Positions 1 to 10,596 of a stretch of DNA of 64,000 nucleotides are shown one piece after another. A program made the translations under genes and the position numbers. The stretch comes from an uncultured Pseudomonas sp. (GTDB taxonomy: Bacteria > Pseudomonadota > Gammaproteobacteria > Pseudomonadales > Pseudomonadaceae): the NCBI RefSeq assembly GCF_946885955.1, contig NZ_CAMPHI010000017.1:34266-98265 (forward strand), in the 5' to 3' direction. Within the stretch, counting starts at the first letter, position 1; each line of letters begins with the position of its first letter. Below the pieces are notes generated by a model. It saw nothing but the letters and a program-made list of their open reading frames with translations. It did no database searches and was not told the DNA's origin.

Positions 1-3000
1 TTGCAGGGCTCGGGTGGCCTGGTGCAGTTCGCTGATATCGGCGGCGATACCCAGATAACCGGTGATCGCACCGTTACCGTCGCGGATGGCATTGACCGTC
101 AGGTTGACCCTGCGCTGTTCGCCATTCTTGCGCACGTAGGTCCATTGGCGAGTTTCCTGCTCGCCGTTGCGCGGGTTGTAGATAAATACTTCGAAGCCGT
201 CGACCGGCCGGCCCGCGAGAATGCTGAGTTCTTTACCGCGGGCCTCGATTTCTTCGGCCAGGTGCAGGTTCACGGGGCTGCACCGGCCGATCAGCTCGCT
301 GGCCGAGTAGCCGAGCAGTTGTTCCGCACCGGAGTTGAACAGGCTGATCAGGCCGTCGCTGTCGGTGGCGATGATCGACACGCCGGTGGCCGCATCCAGT
401 ACCGCCTGGAGAAAGGCGCGGGCGTTGCGTACCTGTTCTTCCTGGTGTTTGGTTTCGCTGATATCGGTGTGGGTGCCATACATCAGCAGCGGTTGCCCGT
501 CAGCGGTGCGGCTTTCCAGGTAGCCGCGGTCGTGTATCCAGACCCAATGGCCGTGCTTGTGGCGTACCCGGATCTGGCAGTCGTAATACGCCAGCTTGCC
601 GCGGAAGTGGCGCTTGATCAGCGCCTTGGCCATGGCGGCATCTTCTGGGTGCATCATCTTCAGCCAGGTGCGCACGTCGAGGGGCGCGAGTTCCTCCAGG
701 GTATAGCCGGTGATTTCGCTCCAGCGTCGGTTGAAGACGATGGCGCCGCTGATCACGTTCCACTCCCAGGTGCCGACATGAGTGCCTTCGATGATGCTGG
801 TCAGGCGCTGGCGTTGCGACTTGAGCTCTGCCTGGGCTTCGGCTTGCTCGGTGATGTCCTGCACTGTGCCGACCAGACGGGTCATCCGGCCCTGTTCGTC
901 GGCCTGCAGGCGCGCCAGCGCATGCACCCAGCGCACCGTGCCGTCGCGGCGCAGGATGCGGTGGGTCACGTCGTATTTGCCGCCATTGCGCACACGCGCC
1001 TCGCTGGCTTCGACCAGCGCCAGGTCATCGGGGTGCACGACCTGTTTCAGGCGTTCGACGCTTGGGCTGAACTGCTGCGGGTCGTAGCCGAAAATCTCGC
1101 ACAGGGTGGCCGAGCAGAACTGCTCGCCGGTTTCGCTATTGGACTCCCAGTGGCCCAAACGGGCGATTTGCTGCGCCTCGTCGAGGCGTTCGAGCAAGGC
1201 TTGCCGGGCCAGCTCCTGCTGCTGGCGTTCCAGGGTGGCGCCAACCCAGCGGGCAAACAGGCGCAAAAACTCGTGATCCGCCTCATCGAAGGGCTGCGCC
1301 CGGGTGTCGGACGCGGAAAAGCTCAGGGTGCCAAAGCGTTGGCCGCCGACCCACAGGGCGATGCCGATATAGGTCTCCAGGGCGAATGAGGCGTAGCAGG
1401 GGTGCGAGGCATATTGGCCGGTGCGCATATGATCGATGGCCAATACGTCATCGCTGCGCAGGGTCAGGCTGCAATAGGTGTCGTTCAGCGCAAAGCGCTG
1501 GCCGTCGTGCAGGCCCTGCGGCGAGACCTGCACCAGCACGCGGTAGTCGTTAGCCTCGATCTTGCTGATGATGGCTATCGGCACCTGGTAGAAGTCGGCG
1601 CCCAGGCGTAGCGCCTGGCGCAACTGTTCCTGGCTGCTCAGTTTCGGCAGTGCGGCGATTTCGTTGAGTGCGCGCAATGCCGCTTCCAGGCGCCACTGGC
1701 GGTGTTGGGTCGCCTGGCTGAGGGCGTCGCGGCGCAGGGCATTGATCAGTTGGCCGAGGGTGGCGAGCAGCGGTTGCAGCTGCTCGATCAGCGCTTGCGC
1801 ATAGCCATCGGCGCAATTGCCCAGACCGAGCATGCCGACCATCTCGCCCTGGGCATGGATCGGCAGGCCGGCGAAGGCGTGCAACCTCGGATGGCCGGGC
1901 GGCAGGCCGCTACCGTAGGGGGCGTTCATCGGGTCATTGTCGAGCAATGGCACGCCGCTGCGGATGACCTGACCGAATAGCGTATCGAGGTTGCGAAATT
2001 CGATGCCGACCGGGACCTGCTCGGCGAAGAAGCGCATGCTGGCGGCATCCCCGGCGGTGTAGCTGATGGCATAGGTGTGCAGATAACGAGCGCCTTGCTC
2101 GTCATAGAGAACCTCGCCGATAAAGCCGAACTGGCTGGCGGTCAGTTCGAGGATGCGTTTGAGCAGGGCATCGAAGGCGACGCGCTGGTTCTGTGCATTG
2201 ATATAGGCCGCCTGGGCGGCTGCGATCACCGCCAGCAGCTGCCGCGATTGCTCGCTCTGCCGATGCTTGTCCTGCAGGGCGAGGTGGTGCTGGCGCATCA
2301 GCTGTTGGCTGCTGTGTCGGGTCGCCAGCAACAACAGCACCAGCAGGGTTTCCGCACCGAGCCAGGCCAGCAACCATTTGCCCAGCAGCCAGCGCTGCTC
2401 GCGTTGATGGCTGAAGTACGGGTCGCTGATGTCGCGCCAGGTCAGCGCCATGGCGCTGGGTTGGGTAGCGATGGCATCAGCCGAGATGTAGCTTGGCAGC
2501 GGTATCTGGTTCAGCAGATAAGTGCGCCCCTGATCTTCGAGCAGTGTGAGGGTATTGCCCTCGGCCGGGTCGGGCAGCTTATGCAGGGCCTGCCAGTTCT
2601 GTACCTGCGGGCGTGAAGATGACTCCAGATACCAGTTGTTGGTGTCACCCAGGCCGCGCAGCAGCTCGCCACCGGCGTTCGCTGAAACGTTACCGCGTTT
2701 GAGGCGCAGGGCGATGCCGGCATCCAGCTCGCGGTCCAGTTGACTCAGGTTGTTGTGGATGTCCACCTGCGCTTCGATCGCGCCGATCGCCAGCAGATCG
2801 TCGGAGCCCAAGCCCTCGATCAGCAGCGGAGCGATCGCATGCATGGCCAGGCTCTTGCTACCCAGCCCGGCCTTGATTTGCCGGGTTTGCAGCGCCTCGT
2901 GCAGGATCGCCTGCTGCGCATCCGGGCGGTCGCCGTACCATTCGGGCTGGTGGACCCGCAGCAACACCTCGGCGCTTGGCGCCAGGTGCACATAGAGATC

Positions 3001-3372
3001 GAAGGGATGGCTGTCCTGCAGGGCGCGCCAGCGGATCGCCAAACGGGTATAGAGCTGATTGCGAGCGGCGCTCAGGGCCTGGCTGTCGGCACCGCCGTGG
3101 ATTTTCGCCACGTAGGCCTGGCGCACCAACTCGACCACCGAGGGGTCGGCGGCGATGCTTTGCGCGAGTAGCTGGGCCTCGTCCTGCAAGCCGAGTTGGG
3201 CACTTTGCAGTGCCAGCTGTTGCGACTCGTGCTGCTTGGCGAGTTGTAACTGCCAGAGCGCTTCACGTTCCCGCAGGGCGAAACCACCCAGGGCGGCGAA
3301 GAATAGTGCCAAGCCCAGGCTGCCGAGCCCGACTATCCAGCGAATGGTGGCGTTTTTGCGCCCGTCGTTCAT
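1..3372 (-). CDS. Membrane GAF/PAS multi-sensor protein, partial (3' end outside window)
   Basis: The minus frame is open from the ATG at 3372 to base 1 (1,124 codons) and continues past the edge. A first membrane helix (about residues 10-32) and a second (about 335-360) enclose a roughly 300-residue periplasmic sensor domain. Two GAF-like regions follow (about 395-550 and 575-720), then three PAS/PAC units starting near residues 727, 857 and 985, with typical PAC endings such as GTVQDITE and GTHTDISE. The output domain lies outside the window; a GGDEF, EAL or histidine kinase domain is possible, and GGDEF is favoured because the next gene encodes c-di-GMP domains. It lies 83 bp downstream of that gene on the same strand, so co-transcription is plausible. 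The signal sensed cannot be read from the sequence. No stop interrupts the frame. Confidence 0.85.
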   Translation of the reverse strand, partial: MNDGRKNATIRWIVGLGSLGLALFFAALGGFALREREALWQLQLAKQHESQQLALQSAQLGLQDEAQLLAQSIAADPSVVELVRQAYVAKIHGGADSQALSAARNQLYTRLAIRWRALQDSHPFDLYVHLAPSAEVLLRVHQPEWYGDRPDAQQAILHEALQTRQIKAGLGSKSLAMHAIAPLLIEGLGSDDLLAIGAIEAQVDIHNNLSQLDRELDAGIALRLKRGNVSANAGGELLRGLGDTNNWYLESSSRPQVQNWQALHKLPDPAEGNTLTLLEDQGRTYLLNQIPLPSYISADAIATQPSAMALTWRDISDPYFSHQREQRWLLGKWLLAWLGAETLLVLLLLATRHSSQQLMRQHHLALQDKHRQSEQSRQLLAVIAAAQAAYINAQNQRVAFDALLKRILELTASQFGFIGEVLYDEQGARYLHTYAISYTAGDAASMRFFAEQVPVGIEFRNLDTLFGQVIRSGVPLLDNDPMNAPYGSGLPPGHPRLHAFAGLPIHAQGEMVGMLGLGNCADGYAQALIEQLQPLLATLGQLINALRRDALSQATQHRQWRLEAALRALNEIAALPKLSSQEQLRQALRLGADFYQVPIAIISKIEANDYRVLVQVSPQGLHDGQRFALNDTYCSLTLRSDDVLAIDHMRTGQYASHPCYASFALETYIGIALWVGGQRFGTLSFSASDTRAQPFDEADHEFLRLFARWVGATLERQQQELARQALLERLDEAQQIARLGHWESNSETGEQFCSATLCEIFGYDPQQFSPSVERLKQVVHPDDLALVEASEARVRNGGKYDVTHRILRRDGTVRWVHALARLQADEQGRMTRLVGTVQDITEQAEAQAELKSQRQRLTSIIEGTHVGTWEWNVISGAIVFNRRWSEITGYTLEELAPLDVRTWLKMMHPEDAAMAKALIKRHFRGKLAYYDCQIRVRHKHGHWVWIHDRGYLESRTADGQPLLMYGTHTDISETKHQEEQVRNARAFLQAVLDAATGVSIIATDSDGLISLFNSGAEQLLGYSASELIGRCSPVNLHLAEEIEARGKELSILAGRPVDGFEVFIYNPRNGEQETRQWTYVRKNGEQRRVNLTVNAIRDGNGAITGYLGIAADISELHQATRALQ

Positions 3373-3455
3373 CGAGTCGATGTCCTAAGTGCCTGATGCC
3401 GGGTCTTGCTGCCCGTGATGACCGGCGATGGCCGGGCGGGCCGGAACGGGACACG

Positions 3456-5750
3456 TCATTGGCAATCCTGGCTCTGCTCGGTATGCGGTCTGGTAGCCAA
3501 TTCTTTGTTGGCCGGCGGTTGCGGCCGGCCGAACAGGTAGCCTTGGCCGAAGTCGCAGCCGTGCTCGCGCAAAAACGCCAGTTGTTCCGGCTGTTCGATC
3601 CCTTCGGCCAGCACCTTCAGGTTCAAGTTGTGGCCCAGGGCAATCACCGCGCAGGTGATCGCCGCGTCATCGCTGTCATGCGGCAGGCCGCGGACGAAAC
3701 TCTGGTCCAGCTTGAGCTTGTGCACTGGCAGACGCTTCAAGCGCGCCAATGAGCTATAGCCGGTACCGAAGTCGTCGATGGCCAGCCGGATGCCCAGTTC
3801 GCACAGGCGCCCGAGTAGCAGGAGGGCGGCATCCGGATCGGCCATGACCGCGCTTTCGGTGACTTCCAGCTCCAGGTGTGCGGGGTCCATGCCGGTATCT
3901 GCCAATACCTGGGCCACTTGTTGATCCAGCGTGCCTTTGCCGAACAGGCGGCTGGACACATTCACTGCGACGAAGCGCGGCGCCTGCGGCTGGCTTCGCC
4001 AGCGCACCATCTGCCAACAAGCCTGTTCCAATACCCAGATATCGATCGCGCCGATCAGGCCGCTGTCCTCGGCGATGGGGATGAACTCGCCGGGCGGAAC
4101 CAGGCCACGTTGCGGGTGCTGCCAGCGTACCAGCGCTTCGACGCCGATCATGCTGCCGCTGGCCAGGTCGTGCAGCGGTTGGTAGTAAACCCGCAACTCG
4201 TCATTTTCTAGGGCATGGTGCAAAGCGCTGACCAACTCGATGCGCAGACGCGCTGACTCGGTCAGTTCCTGGGTATAGAACGCATAGCCTTCGCGGCCGT
4301 TGTTCTTGGCCTTGGATAAGGCCGAGTCGGCATTGCGCATCACCTGTTCCAGGTTCACCGCATCGCCGGGGAACAAGCTGATGCCGATGCTGGCGCTCAT
4401 GAAGAACTCATGGCGGTCGAGGTTGAACGGCGCCGCCAAACAGTTCAGCAGTTGCTGGGCCAGGGACGCCGCCTGGGTCGCATTCAGGCAGTGTTCGCAG
4501 AGCAGGCCGAACTCGTCGCCGCCCAGGCGCGCCAGGGTCATGCCCTCGTTCATCTGGGTTTTCAGGCGCTCGCCAACGGCCTTGAGCAGCAGGTCGCCGA
4601 TGTTGTGGCCGAGGCTTTCGTTGATGTGCTTGAAGTGATCCAGGTCGATCAACAGCACTGCGCCTTGCTGTTCGGATTGCGCGCGCTTGAGGGCATTCTC
4701 GACCCGCTCGGTGAACAGCAGGCGGTTGGGCAGGTCGCTCAGCGGGTCGTGGTGCGCGAGGTGGTCCAGTTCGTTCTGCGAGCGTTTCAAGGCGCTGATA
4801 TCGGAGAACACCGCGACGTAGTGGCTGATTTCGCCCTGTTCGTCGAGAATGCTGCGGATGCACTGCCACTGCGGATAGATTTCGCCGCTCTTGCGCCGGT
4901 TCCAGATCTCCCCGCTCCAGGTGCCGCGGGTTTCCAGGGCATGCCACATGCGCTGGTAAAACTCGTGATCGTGACGTCCCGAACTTAGAAAGCGCGGCTG
5001 CAAGCCTCGTATTTCCTCGAGGTCGTAGCCGGTGATGCGGGTGAACGCCGGGTTGATGTGGACGGTGTTCAGGTCGCGGTCGGTGACCAGCACGCCATCC
5101 TGGGTCGCGTCGAATACGGCCGCAGCCTGGCGCAGGCTTTCTTCGTCGGCGCGGCGTTGGGTGATATCGCTGGCGGTGCCGATAAAACGTTCGGGTCGGC
5201 CCTGCTGATCCACGACCAGGCGCCCGAGCGATAGCACCCAGCGGTACTCGCCGTTGCTGTGGCGCATGCGGTAGGCGGCCTGGAAAGGGCGCTGATCGGC
5301 GTTCGCCAGCAGCTCGGCGGCGTGCTGCTGAACTTGCGCGAGGTCGTCCGGGTGCAAATGACCGAGCCAGCGTTGGCGCGTATCGCCCAGCTCCGCCACG
5401 CTCATCCCGAGCAAGGCGCGGTAGCCCTCGGAAAAGAACACCCGATTGCTCTGCAGGTGCCAATCCCATAAACCTTCCTGGGCGCTTTCCAGGGCCAGGT
5501 TGAGACGCGCTTCGCTGTCGCTCAGGGCTTTGCGCGTGCGTGCGTGGGTACTTTGATGGCGCCACAGGATCAGATATAGCAGGACGCTGCTGAGCAAAAC
5601 GAAGCCCAGGCCCTTGAATAACTGCAGGTGCTCGAATTGTTCGTAGGGTAAATCGAGGGCGACGAGCGCTCGATCGCTGAGCAGCACCCATAATCCAGCC
5701 ACCAGCGTAAAGCTCAAAGTCAGACGCGTGGCGCCTTGGCGAATGCTCAT
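3456..5750 (-). CDS. PAS-GGDEF-EAL c-di-GMP turnover protein
   Basis: This 764-residue protein is expected to make or degrade cyclic di-GMP at the inner membrane. The start is the ATG at 5750 (MSIRQGATR), preceded by a GGAG about 10 nt upstream; a longer frame to 5861 has no such site. Membrane helices lie near residues 10-30 and 42-60. Two PAS/PAC domains follow (about 75-200 and 205-325), then GGDEF (motif LGGDEF, about 335-495) and EAL (motifs GVEALVRW, DDFGTGYSS and KLDQSFV, about 510-750). The position where an RxxD inhibitory site normally sits reads NEGM, so product inhibition of the cyclase is probably absent. Both catalytic signatures look intact, so net activity cannot be predicted. 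In P. aeruginosa PA0285, of the same architecture, also sits next to desA, which suggests orthology. Confidence 0.93.
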   Translation of the reverse strand: MSIRQGATRLTLSFTLVAGLWVLLSDRALVALDLPYEQFEHLQLFKGLGFVLLSSVLLYLILWRHQSTHARTRKALSDSEARLNLALESAQEGLWDWHLQSNRVFFSEGYRALLGMSVAELGDTRQRWLGHLHPDDLAQVQQHAAELLANADQRPFQAAYRMRHSNGEYRWVLSLGRLVVDQQGRPERFIGTASDITQRRADEESLRQAAAVFDATQDGVLVTDRDLNTVHINPAFTRITGYDLEEIRGLQPRFLSSGRHDHEFYQRMWHALETRGTWSGEIWNRRKSGEIYPQWQCIRSILDEQGEISHYVAVFSDISALKRSQNELDHLAHHDPLSDLPNRLLFTERVENALKRAQSEQQGAVLLIDLDHFKHINESLGHNIGDLLLKAVGERLKTQMNEGMTLARLGGDEFGLLCEHCLNATQAASLAQQLLNCLAAPFNLDRHEFFMSASIGISLFPGDAVNLEQVMRNADSALSKAKNNGREGYAFYTQELTESARLRIELVSALHHALENDELRVYYQPLHDLASGSMIGVEALVRWQHPQRGLVPPGEFIPIAEDSGLIGAIDIWVLEQACWQMVRWRSQPQAPRFVAVNVSSRLFGKGTLDQQVAQVLADTGMDPAHLELEVTESAVMADPDAALLLLGRLCELGIRLAIDDFGTGYSSLARLKRLPVHKLKLDQSFVRGLPHDSDDAAITCAVIALGHNLNLKVLAEGIEQPEQLAFLREHGCDFGQGYLFGRPQPPANKELATRPHTEQSQDCQ

Positions 5751-5870
5751 GAAGCGACCTGGCTCCTTGTCGTGTTGCCCGGGTGTCCGTCGGATAGTGC
5801 TAGCGGAGGCGCAATAGGCTTTAGTATAGATGCCGCTGCGTGCGATACAGGGATATACCAAAGGATATCC

Positions 5871-5984
5871 GGCAGGCCGTTGAAAAAACTGGGCGAATCA
5901 GGGCTCGTATGCAAGGCGTCGAGCCCCGCGCCATCCCCAGCGCCGGGTCGCCTGCGTCGGTAGTATTTCAATCGCCTGCTGGCC
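5871..5984. repeat. Imperfect inverted-repeat element with TGAAA/TTTCA ends
   Basis: The 303-bp gap between the PAS-GGDEF-EAL gene and desA holds an inverted structure. GGCAGGCCGTTGAAA on the left (from 5871) mirrors TTTCAATCGCCTGC on the right (ending near 5980). Inside it, GGGCTCG and CGAGCCC can pair. The TGA...TCA-bounded part is about 90 nt (5881-5970). It loosely resembles the longer elements at 17094 and 48045 in its ends but lacks their conserved TGCTCA / CTCCGC core. The rest of the gap should hold the divergent promoters; no clear boxes were assigned. Confidence 0.45.
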
Positions 5985-6053
5985 TTCGGGAAATTACAGG
6001 GAGGATCAGTGCCGAGCAGTCCGCATCATTCTTAGCAAGAGGCAAACAGCACC

Positions 6054-7241
6054 ATGTGGTACAACGGATTTCTAGATTTATCGGTCTGGCAGTTGCTGGC
6101 AACGATCCTGATATTGACGCACGTGACCATCGTCAGCGTGACCGTGTATCTGCACCGTTATTCTGCCCATCGTGCCCTGGAATTGCATCCAGCGCTCAAG
6201 CATTTCTTCCGTTTCTGGCTGTGGTTGACCACCGGGCAGAACACCCGTGAGTGGACGGCCATCCACCGCAAGCATCACGCCAAGTGCGAAACCGTGGACG
6301 ACCCGCATAGCCCGGTGATCAAGGGCCTAGGCACCGTTCTGCGCACCGGTGCGGAACTTTACGCCGAAGAGGCGAAGAATCCGGACACCCTGCGTATCTA
6401 CGGCAAGAACTGCCCGGAAGACTGGATCGAGCGCAACCTCTATTCGCGCTTTACCTTCGGCGGTATCGCGCTGATGGCGGTGGTCGATCTGGCGCTGTTC
6501 GGCGTGATCGGCATCACCGTCTGGGCGATCCAGATGATGTGGATTCCGGTCTGGGCCGCCGGCGTGATCAACGGCCTCGGCCATGCCGTCGGTTACCGCA
6601 ACTTCGAGTGCCGGGACGCGGCGACCAACCTGCTGCCCTGGGGCATCCTGATCGGCGGCGAGGAGCTGCACAATAACCACCATACCTATCCCAACTCGGC
6701 CAAGCTGTCGGTGCGTAAGTGGGAGTTCGACATGGGCTGGTTGTGGATCAAGCTTTTCAGCTTCTGCGGTCTGGCCAAGGTGCAGCGTGTGGCGCCGATC
6801 GCCCACCGCGTCGCCGGCAAGCGCAGTCTGGATATGGACACCGCCATGGCGATCCTCAACAACCGTTTCCAGATCATGGCGCAGTACCGCAAGCTGGTGA
6901 TCGCGCCACTGGTCAAGCAGGAGCTGGCGAAAGTCGATACCTCGATGCGCCACCAGTTCCACCGCGCCAAACGTCTGCTGGCCCGCGAGCCGAGCCTGCT
7001 GCAGGACAACCAGCAACAGCGTATCGACGCCATGCTGGCGCAGAGTCAGGCACTCAAGGTGATCTACGAGAAGCGTCTGGCCTTGCAGCATATCTGGGTG
7101 AAGACCAGTGCCAACGGCCACGACATGCTCGAAGCGATCAAGCAATGGGTGCATGAGGCCGAAGCCAGCGGAATCCAGTCGCTACGCGATTTCGCCGAGC
7201 AGCTGAAAACCTACTCGCTACGCCCCACAGCCATGGCCTGA
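6054..7241 (+). CDS. desA: Fatty acid desaturase (delta-9, DesA-like)
   Basis: The 395-residue membrane protein should insert a cis double bond into membrane acyl chains, an O2-dependent di-iron reaction. The three histidine boxes are clear: HRYSAH (about residue 34), HRKHH (about 71) and HNNHH (about 207). Hydrophobic segments near 10-30, 50-65, 135-155 and 160-180 would form the membrane core. The C-terminal 130 residues are polar and helical. Pseudomonads may carry DesA, acting on phospholipid acyl chains, and DesB, acting on acyl-CoA; both have this length. DesA is favoured because the neighbour is a PAS-GGDEF-EAL gene, as at PA0285-PA0286 in P. aeruginosa. The desaturase family is certain; the DesA versus DesB choice rests on context. 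Confidence 0.88.
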   Translation: MWYNGFLDLSVWQLLATILILTHVTIVSVTVYLHRYSAHRALELHPALKHFFRFWLWLTTGQNTREWTAIHRKHHAKCETVDDPHSPVIKGLGTVLRTGAELYAEEAKNPDTLRIYGKNCPEDWIERNLYSRFTFGGIALMAVVDLALFGVIGITVWAIQMMWIPVWAAGVINGLGHAVGYRNFECRDAATNLLPWGILIGGEELHNNHHTYPNSAKLSVRKWEFDMGWLWIKLFSFCGLAKVQRVAPIAHRVAGKRSLDMDTAMAILNNRFQIMAQYRKLVIAPLVKQELAKVDTSMRHQFHRAKRLLAREPSLLQDNQQQRIDAMLAQSQALKVIYEKRLALQHIWVKTSANGHDMLEAIKQWVHEAEASGIQSLRDFAEQLKTYSLRPTAMA

Positions 7242-7261
7242 TCGCGGCAACCCGTCGGACA

Positions 7262-7308
7262 TAAAAAAGCCGCGCCCGATTCGCAATGAATCGGGCGCGG
7301 CTTTTTTT
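7262..7308. terminator. Bidirectional Rho-independent terminator
   Basis: A perfect 14-bp stem (7269-7282 with 7288-7301) closes a 5-nt GCAAT loop. It is followed by seven T on plus and preceded by six A (a U-tract for minus transcripts). It lies between the convergent desA and crc genes and should stop both. Confidence 0.95.
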
Positions 7309-7318
7309 GACGTATACG

Positions 7319-8098
7319 TCAGACGCTGAGAATCCAGTCGTAATCGACTATCAGCGGCGCGTGCTGCGAGAAGCGCGGTTGCCTCGGCATGCGCGCACTG
7401 CGCACGCTGCGGCGCATGCCCGGCGTCAGCAGCTGGTAATCGAAGCGATAACCGAGGTTGAGCAACTCGGCCTGTTCGCTGTCCGGCCACCAACTGAACT
7501 GCTCGCCTTCGCGGCTGACCTCACGCAGGGCATCGACGTAACCCATGGTACCTATCACTTCGTCCAGCCAGGCGCGCTCGGGCGCGAGGAAACCGGGCGA
7601 TTGCTGGCAGTCGCGCCAATTCTTCACATCCTGCTTCTGGTGCGCCACGTAGAGCGAGCCGCAGTAGATATATTCGCGCCGCTTGCGCCGCTGTTTGTCC
7701 AAATAGTGGGTGAAGTCGTCCATGAACTTGAATTTCTGATTCAAACCCTCGTCACCGCTCTGCCCGGATGGCAAAAGCAGCGTGGCAATACTCACCTTGT
7801 CGAAATCGGCCTGCAGGTAACGCCCATAGCGATCGGCCATTTCAAAGCCGAGTCCACTGATTACCGCCTTGGGTTGCAACCGCGAATAGAGGGCCACGCC
7901 ACCTTGGCTTGGCACTTCAGCATCGCAGGCATAGAGGAAATAGCCATCCAGTTGGAGGGCTTGGTCGTCCAGATCAAAGGCGGAGGCGCGGGTGTCTTGC
8001 AGGCAGATCACGTCGGCATTCTGTGCTTGCAGCCAACTGAGCAAACCACGCTCGACTGCAGCCTGAATGCCATTCACGTTCACACTGATGATCCGCAT
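7319..8098 (-). CDS. crc: Catabolite repression control protein Crc
   Basis: The 259-residue protein has the exonuclease III / endonuclease-phosphatase fold and matches Pseudomonas Crc in length and in its N-terminus MRIISVNVNGIQAA. In pseudomonads Crc works with Hfq on A-rich target mRNAs to repress use of less-preferred carbon sources. It is not known to act as a nuclease. The start at 8098 was chosen because the family begins there; the frame continues upstream to 8197 without supporting homology. It is divergent from pyrE across about 250 bp, the same arrangement as PA5332-PA5331. The polyamine and amino-acid catabolic genes in this window are the kind of targets Crc controls, but no CA-motif was demonstrated here. 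Confidence 0.96.
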   Translation of the reverse strand: MRIISVNVNGIQAAVERGLLSWLQAQNADVICLQDTRASAFDLDDQALQLDGYFLYACDAEVPSQGGVALYSRLQPKAVISGLGFEMADRYGRYLQADFDKVSIATLLLPSGQSGDEGLNQKFKFMDDFTHYLDKQRRKRREYIYCGSLYVAHQKQDVKNWRDCQQSPGFLAPERAWLDEVIGTMGYVDALREVSREGEQFSWWPDSEQAELLNLGYRFDYQLLTPGMRRSVRSARMPRQPRFSQHAPLIVDYDWILSV

Positions 8099-8345
8099 AA
8101 ATGGCCCCCAAAAACACGTGCGTGTATGATACCCGAGCTGGTCTACATTAGCGAAATTGCTAGGCGCTGTTGCCTGAGATAGTCGCTCGGCGCGCATGCG
8201 TGCCGGGCATAGGTAAGCACGAAGCGCGAGGTTTGTCGTTCGGATAAGTGTCGAGCGGGCCGGCGCAGCTCGCGCGTGACCCTGTCCGGGTGGGCCGATT
8301 ACCTTAGGCGAACAGTGCTATCCTCCAAGCTGTCCGGGGCTTTCA

Positions 8346-8987
8346 ATGCAAGCGTATCAACGCGAATTCATCCGTTTTGCCATCGAGCGCGGCGTGCTGC
8401 GTTTTGGTCAATTCACCCTCAAGTCGGGGCGCACCAGCCCCTACTTTTTCAATGCCGGGCTGTTTGATAGCGGTTTGGCGCTCGCCCAGCTCGGACGTTT
8501 CTACGCCGCGGCGGTAGTCGACAGCGGTATCGATTTCGATGTGCTGTTCGGTCCGGCGTATAAGGGCATACCACTGGCGGCCACCACCGCGGTGGCGCTG
8601 GCCGAGCATCATCAGCGCGATGTGCCCTGGTGTTTCAATCGCAAGGAAGCCAAGGATCATGGCGAAGGCGGCACCCTGGTCGGCGCGCCGCTGGCCGGTC
8701 GGGTACTGATCGTCGATGACGTGATTACCGCGGGTACGGCGATTCGCGAAGTGATGCAGATCATCCAGGCGCAGGGCGCGCAGGCCGCCGGCGTATTGAT
8801 CGCGCTGAACCGCCAGGAGCGAGGGCAGGGCGAGTTATCGGCTATTCAGGAAGTCGAGCGTGACTTCGGTATGCCGGTCGTAAGTATTGTGTCGCTCGAA
8901 CAGGTGCTTGAGTATCTGGCGGGCGATGCGGAACTCAAGCAGTATCTGCCGGCGGTGCAAGCGTACCGCGCGGAGTACGGAATCTAG
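8346..8987 (+). CDS. pyrE: Orotate phosphoribosyltransferase
   Basis: The 213-residue cytosolic enzyme converts orotate and PRPP to orotidine 5'-monophosphate, the fifth step of UMP synthesis. The type I phosphoribosyltransferase PRPP loop is visible as [13 protein letters not shown] (about residues 120-132). The orotate-binding N-terminal region with [12 protein letters not shown] (about 22-33) is typical. Length equals the usual 213 residues. It is divergent from crc, and the DUF4124 gene follows 23 bp later on the same strand, so the two may share a transcript. Confidence 0.97.
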   Translation: MQAYQREFIRFAIERGVLRFGQFTLKSGRTSPYFFNAGLFDSGLALAQLGRFYAAAVVDSGIDFDVLFGPAYKGIPLAATTAVALAEHHQRDVPWCFNRKEAKDHGEGGTLVGAPLAGRVLIVDDVITAGTAIREVMQIIQAQGAQAAGVLIALNRQERGQGELSAIQEVERDFGMPVVSIVSLEQVLEYLAGDAELKQYLPAVQAYRAEYGI

Positions 8988-9010
8988 CCGCAGGCTGAGG
9001 TAGCACCTTG

Positions 9011-9607
9011 ATGCGCAAACCGGTACTGATAAGTTGTTCGTTGTCGCTCGGCCTGTTGCTCTCCTTGGCGGCGGGCGCTACCGAGTTGTATCGCTATACC
9101 GACGACAAGGGCATCACGGTGCTGAGCCGGCAAGGCGTGCCGCCGGAGTTCATTGCCGGCGGCTATGAGGTGCTCAGCGAGCAGGGCCGGGTAATCAAGG
9201 TAATCCCGCCGGCGCCGAGCGCCGAGGAGATGAAGGAAATTCTCGCGGAGAAGGCTCGCGCCGGTTCCGATGCGCAGCTCGTTCGTCTATACAGCCGCCC
9301 AGAGGACATCGATCGTGCGCTCGCGCGCAAGTTGGCCGAGCTGGATGCCCTGATCGGGGTGGCGCACAGCAACCTGCAATCGTCGCGTCTGCAGCAGTCC
9401 AATCTGCAAAGCCAGGCCGCCGACTACGAGCGCGCCGGGCGAACGGTGCCGCCGCAGTTGCTGACCCAGATCGAGAATCAGAAGGCCGAGCAGGAGCGTC
9501 TGCAGGCGACTATCGAGCGCTATAAAGCCGCTCGTGAAGCCGCCGAGGCCAGCTTCGCCGCCGACCGCGCCCGGCTCGAGGTCCTGCTGCAACGGCGCGG
9601 CCAGTGA
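9011..9607 (+). CDS. Secreted DUF4124-type protein with coiled coil
   Basis: This 198-residue protein has a signal peptide (about residues 1-21, ending near AAGATE) and then the short DUF4124 motif ELYRYTDDKGITVLSR, a small beta domain found at the N-terminus of many envelope proteins. The C-terminal half (about 85-198) is rich in Gln, Glu, Ala and Arg with heptad character and is probably a coiled coil. The ATG at 9011 was preferred to the in-frame TTG at 9008 because GAGG lies about 9 nt upstream. It sits just downstream of pyrE. Function is not known; a periplasmic location is inferred. Confidence 0.8.
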   Translation: MRKPVLISCSLSLGLLLSLAAGATELYRYTDDKGITVLSRQGVPPEFIAGGYEVLSEQGRVIKVIPPAPSAEEMKEILAEKARAGSDAQLVRLYSRPEDIDRALARKLAELDALIGVAHSNLQSSRLQQSNLQSQAADYERAGRTVPPQLLTQIENQKAEQERLQATIERYKAAREAAEASFAADRARLEVLLQRRGQ

Positions 9608-9664
9608 GCGTCAATGGTCGCCGGACGGCCCGAGGGTAAGCGGGCCACCGGCTGACGGCCGGGA

Positions 9665-10588
<924 letters not shown>

Positions 10589-10596
10589 CTAATCGA

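Noticed and set aside
1..1389. Long plus-strand open frame of 462 codons, with similar ones at 11065-12165 and 38226-39707
   Set aside because: Each lies antisense to a well-supported gene. They are Ala/Gly/Val-rich, lack family motifs, and are typical antisense frames of GC-rich DNA.
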